NCBI RefSeq assembly: GCF_000150275.1
Contig: NW_002060952.1
Span: 1,416,452-1,480,451 of the forward strand
DNA from: Trichoplax adhaerens
Lineage: Eukaryota > Placozoa > Uniplacotomia > Trichoplacea > Trichoplacidae
Direction of reading: 5' to 3'
Length of the DNA: 64,000 nt
Below are positions 48,668 to 62,340 of this stretch, in pieces (position 1 is the stretch's first letter; every line of letters begins with the position of its first letter). The position numbers and the translations under genes were made by a program. The notes under the pieces were generated by a model. It did no database searches and was not told the DNA's origin. It saw only the letters and a list, made by a program, of their open reading frames with translations.

Positions 48668-51600
48668 TTAATTGCTTGATGTTTCACCATTGGTTGGCAA
48701 CCGAAATTGAACACTATAATTCGATCTCGGTCGATTTCGATTACGCGGGCTCTTCATAATTGAGCTTACAACAATGCTATTATCCTTAACGGTAGCGATG
48801 CTATTATTAATTTCAAGGGTATGATTATCCAACCGCTGTGATGCTGAATGCCTTTTTGGTCTAGAAGAATAATTAATGCTAAAGATTTTCGATTCTATTT
48901 CTTTTGGAGTCACAGAAGGTGATTTATTACCCCCATTTTCTCGAGATGCATTATGTAAATGATGTTGTCTTGTAATATTTTCGTTTGATAATTTAGCTGT
49001 CTTAATTGATGATGAAGAAAGACGATTACTTGGACTGGTGGTCCTATTAATTTTTGTCTCATTATGCAGATTGTCATCCGGTAAAATTTCATCTTGTTTT
49101 TCCTGCTAGGAGTAGATATACATATGAACAAGATTATTACTGAGTAAAGAAATATATGAATATGATGTAGTAAATGAAAGGAAGATGAGAGAACTTACTT
49201 CGACTTGTTGCTTGCATTTTTCTTCTATTTTAGCTTCCTTAATATGAGACTATATGGAGAGAAAATTTTGTCACAAGTCTAAGCTAGTTATCGATTGGTA
49301 ATAAACGTATAAATTACATTAACTATACAGTTTCAGCCCTAATCATAAAAAGTTTAACCGTAATAACCCCTTATATTCAATTCAACTTGCAACTTACGGG
49401 AGGAGAATGCGAAACTAATTCTTCTAGTGATAATGGTTGCCATGCTTGCTTATTTTTAGCATTATTTCCATTTAACATGTTTTCTTTAGATTGGTGTAAT
49501 TTCGATTGATGGCCATTAACACAAATATGATAGCCATCGCCTTGATCGAGATAGCCGAGTAGAATTTGCTGTCCTTCTTCGACTTTGTAGAACTTATCAA
49601 CGTAATGGCCTAAAAGAGGCGTCGAATCTCGGCTGCTAAGCTCGTCATATAGCACTAATTAGAAGGAGAAATTCAGTAATCCTGTATTAGTCAATAGCTG
49701 AGATAAATTTTTATGACCTAACTAGTGTTAGTTGTACTTGATTCTACTACGTATAAGATTATCTTACACTTGAAAAGAAAGATGGAAAGAATTAAATTAT
49801 CGTGACCAGCAATCGCTCTGTTAAATCAATTCTTGATATGAAGTATTATATCAAGTCTATTCCGTGAAGTGTAGTTATTCACTTCCTAAGTATTATTGCA
49901 GTACCTTGGTTAACATCTGCTGATTTGTTATAATCGCTGCTATGTAGATAAGTAATCCAAGGCCGATGATGGTCCATGCCATGTTTTGGTGGTAAAGGCT
50001 CCCCAGGTACAATAGGTGGCTTAATGGTATGTTCCAAGAGAATATTATCTTCAACTTCTTTAACAGCTTTCACTGAATGCCTACGCAATGGCTCATCATA
50101 CAGAAACTTTAATCTTTGCGCTCTTATGCTTTTCATTCTTGTAGCAGAAACTCCATCAACAGTTTGAGGGCGTTGACGAGGTGCTTGATTTTTTAGGTTC
50201 GATGGTGAAGTTTGTACGGTAGGCAGGCAAGAATTGGTTGACGATAATGAAGCTAAGACAGAGATACCATGTTATAATTTATCCTTCAGGTTTATTTCAT
50301 TATGACAAGATTTCATATCGAGTCAAATCAAGGAGAAAAATAATTGCTCGATAACTTACGACTAGTTTTAGGACGTGGAATTTTAATAATTAGCGAATTT
50401 AACGAAATGGAATGAGAGTGATGAAGTGGTAGCTTTTCCGGTATTACAGCATCTGGTTAATTTAGGAGAAAATATTTTTACTTTAATATCTGATCTAAAT
50501 ACCGAATTATGTTAATTTTTATAAACTATTAACAGTAAACCAATAACATAAGTTCAAAATTTGTAAAGATCAAATACAGATGATGCTAATGAACTAAATT
50601 CATTCTAAATGCATACTAGCCAATAGCTATGATATATGCCATAGATTTCTGTAGATAGTAAAATATTCTTATTACAATATTATATAGCAGATATAACCAG
50701 TAGTAATATAAGAAATGACTTCTGAACTGATTTTATTCTGAATATATGCTAGCCAATAACTATGAGATATGTTGTAGATTTCTGTAGATTGTACAATAAT
50801 CCTGTAATAATATCATATACCAGTTATGCAATTATGGTAATATAAGAAATGACCTCTGAATTGATTTTATTCTGAATACACACCAGCCAATAAATATGAG
50901 AAATGTTGTAGATTTTTGTAGATTATACAATATTCCTATTATATTGTTATATGCCAACTAGTAGTAATAGTGGTAATATAAGTAATGACTTTAATTGTTA
51001 GGATCATCAAGCAAAGAATCGGCAAGGTTTACCTGATTGATTGTTAGTGTTGTTCCTATCTTGGCTGAGCTTGCCTAATCTCCTAGGACTTTTGATTCTA
51101 ACAAGATTCAATATAAATTTTTCTTTTACACAACGATATCGATGACTAATTCAAGACGACGGTGCGTATGTAATTCTATAAGTCTTAATATTAACCATCC
51201 ACATCAGAATTAATATTACAAATAATCATTTTTTGCGATTGGAAAGATCTCGAATACTAGTCGAGTCTACTTTCCTGTGAATGCTAGTAAAAGTCATTCA
51301 AGTCTCAGATTATACTAGAAAAGGACTTAAATTATAATAAACTGTAACAAGTAAAGAATTCGAGGCCATACTATAGAAGATTTTTCAATCTCCTATTAGT
51401 AAACCTTCAATTTCATGAAGTTTAACCCATTAAATTACTTTAAATTTTCAGTAAATGTATAGCCATAATTTTTCTTATCGTACTTTAAAATATTAAATTT
51501 ATTCATTGCTGGCCACGTTATACGTATGGTAATGCTCTTAGATTGGCATTAAGATTTGCTTACCTTGAATTCGGTCGTGGAGTCCAGATCGTTTCAAACT

Positions 51601-52681
51601 TTTTAATCGCATCGTCATTATCACTCAGATTTCGATTTAATTTCTGCACCAATTCACTCTATTAATAAGATAACAGTTATAATTCAATTATTGTAGCATG
51701 ATAAGCTAATTATTACTAATTTAACTTAGATCTCAGAGGGATGTATACTATAATAGCTTAGTGAAGTCCTTTAGCGTCATGTAAATGGTGATCATGATAG
51801 CAAAGAACGATGTAATATCATCTTCTGGAAATTACAAAGAATTGTTAACGATAATATTTATAAACTCGATATTTATCAATAGCAAATTTAATTCTGTCTA
51901 GACGAAGTGGCATAATTTTAATTCGTCATAATATGCCACAATAAAATAATCTTTTGTATCCTTAAAGACACAAATTCAAACATTAACTAACCTAAAGTAA
52001 AGTAATATTGCAACACTGTTCAATAGTAAATCGTAATGAATTAAGGAGGTTATGAATTATTAGACTCAATTTATCATGTTTATTTGCCTTTGATATCAAT
52101 TTTTAACCATCTAGTTCTGTCAAATCAGCAACATTACTATTTTTCGACAAATTTGATTTGTTATAGAAAACTAGTAACATCGATTCCAGGATAGACCGTA
52201 ACAGTATCATATTCAAATAGAACAGGAAGTAAAAGAAATGATTCATTGGTTTATTGCACGGACTGCATTCGTCTGCTTCGGTTTATGAATGCAGTAGCGG
52301 TTATAGTTCTTAATTATCTTTCTTACCCAATTAGAGATTAAAATTTGTATTGATTGCCAATAACTAACTCAGTCGATATAAGTGTGTTAACTATTTAATA
52401 AATTTAAACTTTACTATCTTGCTCATTTACGGGAAAAATGAAATACTCAGAGGGATTTAAACAAGAAACTAAAGTCAAAATGGATATTAATTGAAAATTT
52501 TCCTTACCTTTTCATGATTATGAAGGACTTTTTTAGTGCTAGGAGCAAAATTTTTCATAAATAAGTGACTTCGTAACGTTACAGATGTATGCGGGCGTTG
52601 AGGTTGCACTTTATTGGAGAGGGATATTACTACAGGTGATATTTCGACCGGATGGCGGTTTATGCCTTCTCGTTTCTTCAT
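48668..52681 (-). CDS. Unrecognised low-complexity protein, 8 exons
   Basis: Exons (minus): 52681-52508, 51658-51564, 51082-51033, 50452-50360, 50252-49905, 49654-49398, 49249-49199, 49102-48668. All junctions are GT-AG and all phases fit, giving 500 residues, which strongly supports a real gene. ATG at 52681 starts exon 1 (MKKREGINRHP). I do not recognise the family. The N-terminal and C-terminal parts are Ser/Asn/Arg/Lys-rich and probably disordered. The most ordered-looking part is about residues 170-290: MKSIRAQRLKFLYDE, Pro-rich GEPLPPKHGMDHHRPWITYL, YDELSSRDSTPLLGHYVDK, then VEEGQQILLGYLDQGDGYHI. A short charged helix (HIKEAKIEEKCKQQVEEK) follows. No signal peptide, membrane span or enzymatic motif is seen. 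It lies 3.9 kb downstream of SPATA6 on the same strand; a ciliary role would be a guess. Confidence 0.75.
50577..50985. repeat. Three tandem copies of a ~135 bp unit inside an intron
   Basis: Copies at about 50577, 50713 and 50847 share TTCATTCTAAAT/TTTATTCTGAAT, AGCCAATA-CTATGA, GTAGATTTCTGTAGAT and GGTAATATAAG. They lie in the intron between exons 3 and 4 of the unrecognised gene. Confidence 0.75.
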
Positions 52682-55600
52682 GATTAAGGTACTTCCAAAT
52701 TGAAATAACGCAGTAAAATCTCAATGACTGTTTAAGCAATTCTAACTCTGTTCAACATACTAAGGGGTGGATTGAAAGCAGCGCTGACAATAGGTTGCTT
52801 CCTCTTTCCTCTGAGTTAAATCGAGGGAATAATTTTCATTTGCATTAAGAAAGCGTCAGCTACTGTAGTAGTCTCCAATTTACTGCCTGGTTGAAATAAT
52901 AATTGGCTCTTTATTCCATTTTATCATTCTTGTCAATATTATTCTTGAAAATTCCTTACTTCTACCACCAATCCGATAATCGATTATACAAAAATCTTAA
53001 CGTTTGACTTAGACTAGCTTTGATTTGCCCAAATTATTCAATTTATTGTCTATGTATGAATTTTATTTTACAAATGGTTACTCTAATATCAATAATTCAG
53101 GGCGAGTGTTGCGTAAAAGTACCATTTTATTCGGTAAATAATAATCAATGCACTAAAGTTGCCATAGCAACGTTCTAGTGAATCGGATCACACTAGAGCA
53201 CCGCTATACAAAAGTATATTCTGCATGTGGATTTCTATATAATACAGCACTCGTGTATTCTCCCTTTAGAATATAGACAGCTTTCTAAGCTTTATTTTAG
53301 CCCATTTATGTTTGATAAACATAGAACAACTAGACTTCGGCATTGAGATACCACCTGTAGTTTGCTTTATAACTCTGTTGTACTATGGGAGATACTGAAC
53401 GTAAATAAAATACAAACTAATGTTATAATAAATGATTACAACAATGTTATTTGAAACAGATAAAGTTTAGAACTCTAAATAGATAAAATGTTAGCCGGGA
53501 TCTAGTTACATAATATCTTGAGCTTTTGTAGTAAAGGCTACAGTGGTAAGCCTCTACAAAATTGGCCAGATGAAGGTGTATTGCATGCGTATGTACGATT
53601 GATTAATTAATTAGTCAGCCTTATAACCAATAGAACTGTTGTGCCGGTGGATAGGCTTTTCTATGTATTCCTTCGCATATAATATACAGAATTAATCAGA
53701 AAACGCCTATAAGTGTATTTTTACTTTATTCATAATCTCAAATTCGTATCGTTTGGATCTTGTTGTACGAGTGTGATGTTATATAATATTTTAAGCTTCT
53801 TAATAGAAACCATAATGTTAAGCCGCTGCAAAATTGGCCATATGAGAGTGTATTGCATGCGGATACACGATTGATTATAACTATTCAGCTTATAGTAAAT
53901 GAAACTATGGCATCGATAGATAAACTTTTTACTGCTTTCTTTAGCACATGATTTAACAAATTGATCTGAAAACGCCCATATGTGTATTTTCTCTATGTTT
54001 TAGCAGCTAATTCATAGAACTGATTAAATTCTGTATATAAACCGTAAACTGCGGCACAAGGGTGAGATATATCGAGGCTAGAAATGATGTTAATATAATA
54101 TATTTGAAAGAAAATTGCATTTTAAAATATGTTGATCTTCAACTGCTTTTGTCGTTTATTGATACTAGTAACAGACTAATGATTAAAGGGATAGCGTTGC
54201 TGATGGCGGATTTTCTGAATACTTGCTAGTTTAATTCAGTCTCAAACAGAATAAAATTGTATAGCCTTACACAACATATTGCATTGAATCATTTTTGGAC
54301 GTGTTATAGAGAAATACAGAATGCCTAATTTGTAAATTACTAGGCACTGGCATATACATAACTAGCGAATATAACATAATATTGGGCAGCAAAAGGATAG
54401 TGGTTTAGTTTTGTATGTTATTATGATCTTTTTGTCAGATTTAAACACACTGAAGCTAAAGAGGTGCTAGCATCATTGCATTTTTTTCTTTTATCCTTTC
54501 ATCTAAGTTTATAGAAGTAGACTACCAAATACATTTACCTTCAAATTCATGATTTTAAGATCATCATGTACAGTATATACTTCAGTTATTATTTAAAAAT
54601 ACTCTTTACATATTTTCTAGACATTTAAATTTGTTACATCTATCCGTACCTTGGTTGTTTGCTTCTTGATTTGTATCGACACTATATATGCTTTGAGCTA
54701 TTAAATAAGGTATCAGTATGCATTACAGGATTAGTTTACTACCTAAAAGAAAGAGATTTTGCATAGACTGACATAGCAAGTTTTGCGCTGCTGATTAGCT
54801 CAAGTTACCAATCATATTCAAATGTTTATTATAAACTTATAGTATTTTATTGCAAATACGGTTTACAAATTGGTATTACAGAAAAGAAATTGCCCAACAA
54901 ACATTTTAGCTTAGGTGGTTGTAAACATCCAATAACTACAAGGCTAATAGCTGGTCTATAAAGATTAGACCTAATATACCGAGAATCATAGAATAATCGA
55001 TAATTATAATTTATGATAGAAATTCATTTAATAACGATATACTATTCAGCAGTTAAATAGCTGAAATATAAAACTCTAAAGGCAACAAAATTTGCTTTCA
55101 AATTTATATAGAGGGAAGATAATTTTTCTATATTGTACCGTAGATAATGTACTTAAGAATTAGTGATAACATAAGTATATATATAGCATGAGTGTAGGAC
55201 AATAAGAAAAACAATTTACCTTAGTTGTAGATATATTATAAATTCTAATTGTTTAAGAAATAGAGTTTAGTCTATTGAATGACTAAGTTTGTAATAGTGT
55301 ATGGTAGCTCAATGTTTCTAAAATTATAATTTTCTTTCTACAGATGAATTAATTTCTTCAGTAAAATTGAAGGCTATCACAAAAGCATGCGAATACAATA
55401 AATTAGGGTATTGTTGTAAAGTATAAGGTATATAACTGATTGTAATCAGAATGAAAACAGAGAGATTGGAAGGGCTACATTAATGCATAACTTTCCATAT
55501 TACAAATATTACAACCCAGTAATAATGAAAGGATACAGCCTAATAGGATAAAATTTAGAGCGAGAAGATATTTAAAATAGATTATATATCGTCAGATAAC

Positions 55601-56619
55601 TTGTAGTATGGTCTTTTAAGATGTTGAGCTTTAGTGAAGCTCAGTTCATGGGCTAGTCGTTGCAGATGCAATGATTGAGCTGTATTTCATGAATTCTAGT
55701 TGGCCATTAGTGAATCAGTAATGTTAGGTACGTATCTATTAGATCTATCTGTGAGTAAACGCTATACTAATACTTAGTGATACAACTTTGAGTATACTCT
55801 ATTTAGGGCTTCATCGAATCTAAGCCTTGCTTGGTGCTTGCGAAGCGCTGAGTACTCTGTATGTCGATCATTCCAGTAATCGTCATCATCTAGTTGTATA
55901 GCTAAGCTAAGGTAAGTATAAGCAATAGGTGAATCAGTATCTAATTTAAGAAAATCAGCCAGCCTTTAAAATTTCAATAACACCAAATAAATTTAATTTA
56001 TTTTCAAAGTCTAATTCGAATTTAAGTTATATTAGTGTACTAATATTGCTTTCAATGAAGATAGTGAATTGTGTGCTTATGACAGTTAGTACCGGTAGTC
56101 AATCATAATAGAAACTTTGACATTAATACAAATAACTGCCAATCAGAATAAAAACTATTCTACGATGGCATTAATATCAAAGTTCAAATCAAATAAATGC
56201 TTAGCTATACATATCAAGCAAGAGAACATCTATATGTACTGTATGCGACAGCGAGCATTTAATTATAGTTCAAAATTTGGTATTTTTGAATAATAATTGT
56301 TATATAAAATAGAAAATGTAAGGTCATAAAGGGTAACAAAAGTGAAATAATTCATTGCCTGGTGTTGCTTATTATTAAGATAAGGTTCTTATTTTTTAGA
56401 ATAGCTTTTCTAACAATATAGGGTAAAATACTAAAATCAATATAAATCAAATTGTATTTTTATTGTCAGAATATTCAATACTGATAAGGTGAAAATTAAT
56501 CCCATATTCAATGAGGATCAGTTTTGTATTGTCAATATCATCGCCATAAAATTATATGATCGTATACGGGAACTTATTATTAGAACAATTACCAAATGTT
56601 ATAAGACGGTAATAAATAT
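52682..56619. other. Spacer between SPATA6 and the unrecognised gene
   Basis: About 3.9 kb, no recognisable exon; contains the tandem pair at 53490-53995. Confidence 0.5.
53490..53995. repeat. Tandem pair of a ~270 bp unit
   Basis: Copies at about 53500 and 53770 share AAAATTGGCCA-ATGA, GTGTATTGCATGCG, ACGATTGATTA and GAAAACGCC-ATA-GTGTATTTT. Non-coding. Confidence 0.7.
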
Positions 56620-59600
56620 TTATTTCTCCCAACTTCTATAATTACGGTAAAGTCTGGAATAAATTTTATCCAGACACTCGTCAAAGAGGACCCGATGAGG
56701 TTTTCCAGTATACATCGACATACGATTTGACCAATAGTTGTTATCATCCAGCTGGACTGTAACGCTATATACGGTAGGAAGGATGTAATAGGATGAATAA
56801 TAGAGATCGAAACGCATTTAGACTAATTGATTATTTAGAGCATTGCAGACTATCTACAACATCGCAATTCAGATTTGCAGATGGACGTTTGCATTTTTAC
56901 ATAAAATTATATAAAATTGCAAATATCCACCTTTAATAATAACTACGGTCAGAGATTGATCAATGAACAGTTGCATTCTACGATTTTATGGTATTAGATA
57001 TAACTTCAATAGCATGGTTAGCATCATCTAAATTGATCAATTAAGTATAGAAAATACATCTGCCAAGTATCAGATGATTAATAAATTACTTATTTACTAT
57101 CAACGAGACAATATCTACACATTGTATATTCAACATATTTTTTGCATTCTATCTCAAATAAAGGCTAGTTAACGAAAAAAATGTTGTAGATTGATAGCAG
57201 TATCATGAACCAAATGTAATATGTATGCGCTTTTTCTATTTTATAGTATTGTAGATAAATAACTTCGATAGCATGGTTAAGACTACCCAAATAGATCAAA
57301 TAGGTATAGAATATTGCGTAAACTAAGTATCAGATGATTACTAAATTATTTCGGTTACTGTCAATAAGATAATATCTACACATTGTATATTAAACATATT
57401 CCTTGCATTTTATCGCAAGTAGCTAACGAAAAACGGCGATGATTGATAAGAGCATCATAAAAACAAAAATAATGTGTATACATCTTTTCGTATTTTATAG
57501 TGTTACATATAACTTCGATAGCATAGTTAGTAACATCTAAATAGATCATATTGGTATAGAATATTGCATCAACTAAGTATCAGATGATTACTAAATTACT
57601 TTAGTTGCTATTAATGAGATAATTTTTCAATATTGTATATATTCAACTTATTTTTTCCATTCTATCGCAAATAAAGGCTTGCTAACGAAAAAGTAGTGAT
57701 GATTGATAATGGCAATATAAACCAAAAATAATGTGTGTATGCTATTTTCTATTTGAAATATAAAGCTCAGCAGTATTGCTCTTCAACTATATTACTCATA
57801 GACTTCTATATTATTGGTAATTTACAAAAAAAAACATTATCTGAGATGTTAATATAATGTAGAGATCGCATACCTTCTGTTGTTGTAATCATTTTCAAGC
57901 TTTGAATCCTCAATAGTATCCCTGAAAAATTGATCGATCAGAATGATATCAGCTTTCTATCTAGGGCAGATTATGTCATGTAATAGACGATATTCGGTTA
58001 TACCTAAGTATATCTAGTGTATCTGTATCGGTATCTGTTGTATCAGTCTAGATAAAATATCAAATCATTCGTTAGCAATATTTGTTAGATTTCAATTATA
58101 AAACATGAACGGTGATGTTCTAAAAATGATCATGGTCATAAAGGAATCTCAACCTCGATATCCAGCTCTTCCATAATCCTTTTGACCTTGTTATGGATTC
58201 TTTTCGATACAGAATGGCGGTCCTGTCGACTTTCCCATCGACTAAGACGACTGTGATCGAGAACTGGAGACAAACTACGAGATCGATACTTCGTAACCGG
58301 ATCTGAGAGAGCACTTCGACCGATGCGTTGCTTGCCTACTGCTGTTGGAGTTGATGCTAATTTTCGGTCTTAATAAAATAACATAATTATCAAACTTGAT
58401 TATCTTCAAGTTTTATAAGTTATCATCTGCATTGTAGCAACGTATTATACTTTCATAACAATTTTGTATAACTATTCTATTAGTACGACTCATCATAAGT
58501 CCTAAATGAACAGGATGTATTAAAGTAATCAAGACTCAAAATTTTGAGAGAATAGCGTTATTGCGGACATTTACTATTTACTCATAGACTTTCGTCTAGG
58601 TACGGCGATTGATTTTTACTATATCTGTATTTTGTAAGTCATGACCAACTAGATATTCATACATAACTATATAACTCGTTTACGGCTTAACAATATTTAT
58701 TAAGGGTACAACTAAAACAAGCAATTACTTGCTATTAGAAATTACTTTCGCTATGTATACGAATCGTATATTGATAATTTGAAAGTATTAAGAGGGCGTA
58801 AAATGCAATTGGTATGGTAGTATACGATATCGTCCTACGAATATTATATGCTTCCATTTATTATCAGCACATTATGATAAAATAATAATCAATTTATTGG
58901 TGGAGATGCAACCCAATACTGTATTTCTCTGATATTAAATTAAATTTAATCTCATTTAGACTATAGGTATTTCTATTCACATCTTCAATATCTATTTATG
59001 AATTGTGTATTAAATACAGTAAAATCAAATCCACTTACCTATAGGTGATGATGATCGGTAAGCTGGCGTCGTTGATGTAAAACTTCTTTGTTCAAGTAAC
59101 TGGTTAATTTTATTTAAAGTTAAAGGATCGTAAATTATAAACCATTTTGAATAACTTAGGCTATAAAATGTAGCTTGCTAGTACCTTTTCATTTGCTTTA
59201 CCAACAACAAAAGGCTTTCTTTTAGATTGATATCGTCGATTACTTGAGATGTTACTCTTTAATGGTGATCTCAATGTCGACGATAGAGGAGCCGTGGAAG
59301 AGCGGTAATGTCGTCGCGTACTTGGAGTATAAGTGCGAGAAACATACGGAGATTGTGGACGATTTTTTGATAGAGACAAGGATTTTGTCTTGTTCAAGAT
59401 ATCAGCAACTTCGATATCCTATATGAATCCATGATAAGTTTGGGAAGCCATAGAGTTATAATTTATTTATAGCATCAAAATACGACATAAAAAGTACTTA
59501 ATTTATGAAAAACAGTTGGACCAAATATTTTCGTCTACTTACTGTAGAATCAACCGAAGTATCACTTTTCAATTGTTCCGAGTAGGTTGGCCATGCTACC

Positions 59601-61122
59601 TCCTTCATCGTAGTCTCCGTTGAAAATTCTAATTGAGGTGATATTCCCTAAATTTCGAAGAAATTTGGGATGAAAAAGCTATAGGCAAATACCTTAAAGG
59701 TACTTTTGATATAATATTTCTTTCATTATAATCTACTAAACCTACCTTAAAATGTTTCGTTCTATCTAGCAAAACTGTTCTTGTATTGCTACGCGATGAA
59801 ATGTAGGTATTGTGAGGAAAAAGAAAATCTCGAGTTGTCATTTCGCAATAGGCAAGAACGATTCCAGCTGTAATCAAAATGAAAAGGGTTTGATATGATA
59901 CAGTATTATCTGAACTATTAGAAAATTGATGTGGGAAAAAAAATATGTGACTAATGCTTTATCGATCTTACGTCTATAGTGATTCCCTCCTTGTATTAAT
60001 TGAATGCTAATTTCTTCCTCTTTTATTTTCAAAAATAAGTTACAATAGAATTATTAGTCCATTGATGAATACCATAAATAGCTATATATTAGTAAACCAT
60101 CAGTATATGATATCAATCACTCGAATATAAGTTCATTCTACATTTAGGGTCATTTAAACAAATATTTTATAATACAACATCATTATAATTGACAATATAT
60201 CATCAAAAATTACCACACCTTCTAGGACCTCCGCCAATTGGGAAGGATCTCGACAATTTGTAAATATCTAAATTATGGATCAAATCGTCAGTATCAACAT
60301 GTATGATGGCTGGATTAGTAGACAAATTCAATTGTAATAAAGTCGATTTAAAGGTGATGCTATGATGTGGATACCTTTTCAAATTGCAGTTGCTCGTTAA
60401 ATATTAGGGGAAAAATAGGTAAAGATGGATAGGTAAATTTGGTACGGTTGAATAATCGTACAGCGATGGAAACATCATCGCGATTTTTTAACCAAGTTCC
60501 AGGGCAAGTGACCTAAGATTGATATTCAGAAAGTGAGAGGAAAGTACAATTAGTATTGACTTCATCAATGCTAACTGCGTAGTAATATTTATTTGTTTCA
60601 ACAGGATACAAAGTAGGAGTTTACGGTATGATGATCATCGTCAATATCCGTCATTGCCGTAAGGTCCAGAAAAACTTTATTGTAAGTTATTTCAACTTTT
60701 TGATTGAAAGAACGCTTTGTTATCGTTTTATTGATTCCTCATGGGGAAGTATTACACCAGTCGACAGAACAATTTTTCGACTATAGATGTTTATTATAGT
60801 ACTGTAGAATCACGCTATCGATCTACATTAAATTTTTATGCTTCTCATTTAATCAACATGATCAACCTGTAAACATGATCGTATTGTGCAGAAAGGGAAA
60901 AAATCAGATACCACCATGGTGGTTATAAAGTAATCAAGTCAGTGGATCACATAAAATAAAATATTGATCTATAAACAATGAACCGTTCTATCCAAATGAT
61001 CAACCCCACGCTTCCAATAAAATAATAATCATTAATCAAAACAATCGCAATGTGTTGGAAGATTTGGAACTTACATTCTTAATGCGGATATTGGCTGTCA
61101 CATCTAACGACCTAAATGGCAT
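56620..61122 (-). CDS. SPATA6: SPATA6-like protein (spermatogenesis-associated protein 6 family), 12 exons
   Basis: Exons (minus): 61122-61075, 60512-60375, 60267-60219, 60019-59972, 59867-59746, 59647-59543, 59418-59185, 59099-59039, 58368-58154, 58047-58004, 57921-57874, 56764-56620; every junction fits in phase, 418 residues. The N-terminal SPATA6 domain is clear: MP start, VTCPG (17-21), FPLIFNEQLQFEK (about 50-62), then a DPSQLAEVLE segment, ISIQLIQ, TTRDFLFP, and GISPQLEFST near 136. A Ser/Arg/Tyr-rich middle contains RKPFVV. The C-terminal part has KRIHNKVKRIMEEL and a final YTGKPHRVLFDECLDKIYSRLY. In mammals SPATA6 builds the sperm connecting piece and is linked to myosin-based transport; its role outside vertebrates is unknown. 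Exon 9 can also read through to a TGA at 58136, giving a 345-residue form; exons 10-12 are supported by phase and by the conserved-looking C terminus. Exon 4 has a purine-rich, weak acceptor. Confidence 0.88.
56955..57750. repeat. Three to four tandem copies of a ~245 bp unit in SPATA6 intron 11
   Basis: Copies begin near 56955, 57215 and 57455, with a partial one from about 57690. Shared blocks: TAACTTCGATAGCAT, AAGTATCAGATGATTA, AGATAATATCTACACATTGT and AAAGGCTAGTTAACGAAAAA. Diverged by perhaps 15-25%; non-coding. Confidence 0.75.
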
Positions 61123-61435
61123 CTTCAATCAGTTCCAAGGGAGAATTATCGTTTCAAGATAAAGTTGAAAGTATATGGTGATCCAATCAAGCCCGGAATA
61201 GCCAAGTAATGGAATCGACAGTAGTAAATCTTTCTCTTAATGATAGAGCAACGATTAGGCAAGGGGGTTTACGAACAGTAAATTAATTGTAGAATTGACG
61301 CCGATTAATCTTGTTACCAACGCGATGATGTGCCAATCACGCGTCAAGACAGACAACACGTGATGCAATGGACATGCGCACTGTACTGTTTAAATGAAGC
61401 AGGTATATGTAACCGCATCGGTATGGGGGAGGGAT
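61123..61435. promoter_or_regulatory. Presumed SPATA6 upstream region
   Basis: About 300 bases between the SPATA6 start codon and a tandem array. Contains CACTGTACTGT near 61379, a half of the TACAGTACTGTA palindrome found upstream of MTHFD2 and PRPF38A and inside NOLC1. No clear TATA box. Confidence 0.35.
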
Positions 61436-61437
61436 TG

Positions 61438-62340
61438 CACATTTCTATAATTCGTACATTATGGAAGGATCAATAGACTCGGTTGGGGTTTCTTCTTTCC
61501 AAGGAAGACCTTGTATTAATGTTATATATTAGATTTCTCCTGTCTGTACCTCTACTGGTCTTGGTTGGGTTTATTCTTTGAAGGAAAGGTCTTATTTTAA
61601 TGTTGTATATCAGATTTATTCATTCTGTACCTCTACCAATGGTCAACATAATAATTGTAGTTTTTATTAGTGCGATACTAGTATTTCATATAGGTTATCG
61701 GTAATGTATAGATATGCTTGCGAACATTTCTATATTACATCATGGAAGGATGAACAGCCTCAATTAGGTTTATTCTTTTAAGTAAAGACCGTGTTTCAAT
61801 GTTTTATTTTAGATTTATTCATTCGGTACCTCTATCGATCGTCAATATGATATAGGTGGTTTTATGTCAGTGCTATACTGGTATCGGTATAGGTTATTGG
61901 AAATGTTTAGTCTTAGCCGTAACATATAGATATGATAATTAGCAATTCTATACTACATTGAGGAAGGATCAACAGGCTCCATTGGATTTATTCTTCCAAA
62001 GAAAGACCTTGTTTTAATGTTGCACTTTAGATTTATTCATTCTGTACCTCTACCGATTATCTGTATGATAAATGTAGGCTTTTACTAGAGCTATACTGGT
62101 ATTGGGATAGGTTATCAGTAACGTATAGATATGGTTATAAACATTGCTATACTATATTATGCAAGGATCAACACACTTGATTGACTTTACTCTTCAAAAT
62201 GAAGACCTTATTTAAGGTTGCATTTTAGATTTATTAATTCTATACCTCTATCGATCGTCAGTATGATAATGGTAGTTTTTATTCGTACTATACTGGTATT
62301 GATATAGGTTATTGACAATGTGTAAATATGGTAATGAAAT
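61438..62340. repeat. Tandem array of a ~200 bp unit (about 5 copies)
   Basis: Recurring order: ACATTTCTATA, GGAAGGATCAATAGACTC, TTTATTCTTCCAAGGAAAGA, AGATTTATTCATTCTGTACC, TCTACCGATCGTCA and ATAGGTTATCGGTAATGTAT. Copies start near 61438, 61555 (left-truncated), 61727, 61945 and 62140. Non-coding. Confidence 0.75.

Noticed and set aside
60219-60320. An alternative reading of SPATA6 exon 3 in another frame, open further upstream
   Set aside because: It reads plausibly, but only the chosen frame matches the SPATA6 family (DPSQLAEVLE, ISIQLIQ) and joins the neighbouring exons in phase.
60896-60935. ATG in a perfect ACCACCATGG context on the minus strand inside SPATA6 intron 1
   Set aside because: No open continuation or splice partner in phase; the start at 61122 gives the family's MP... 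beginning and an in-phase donor.
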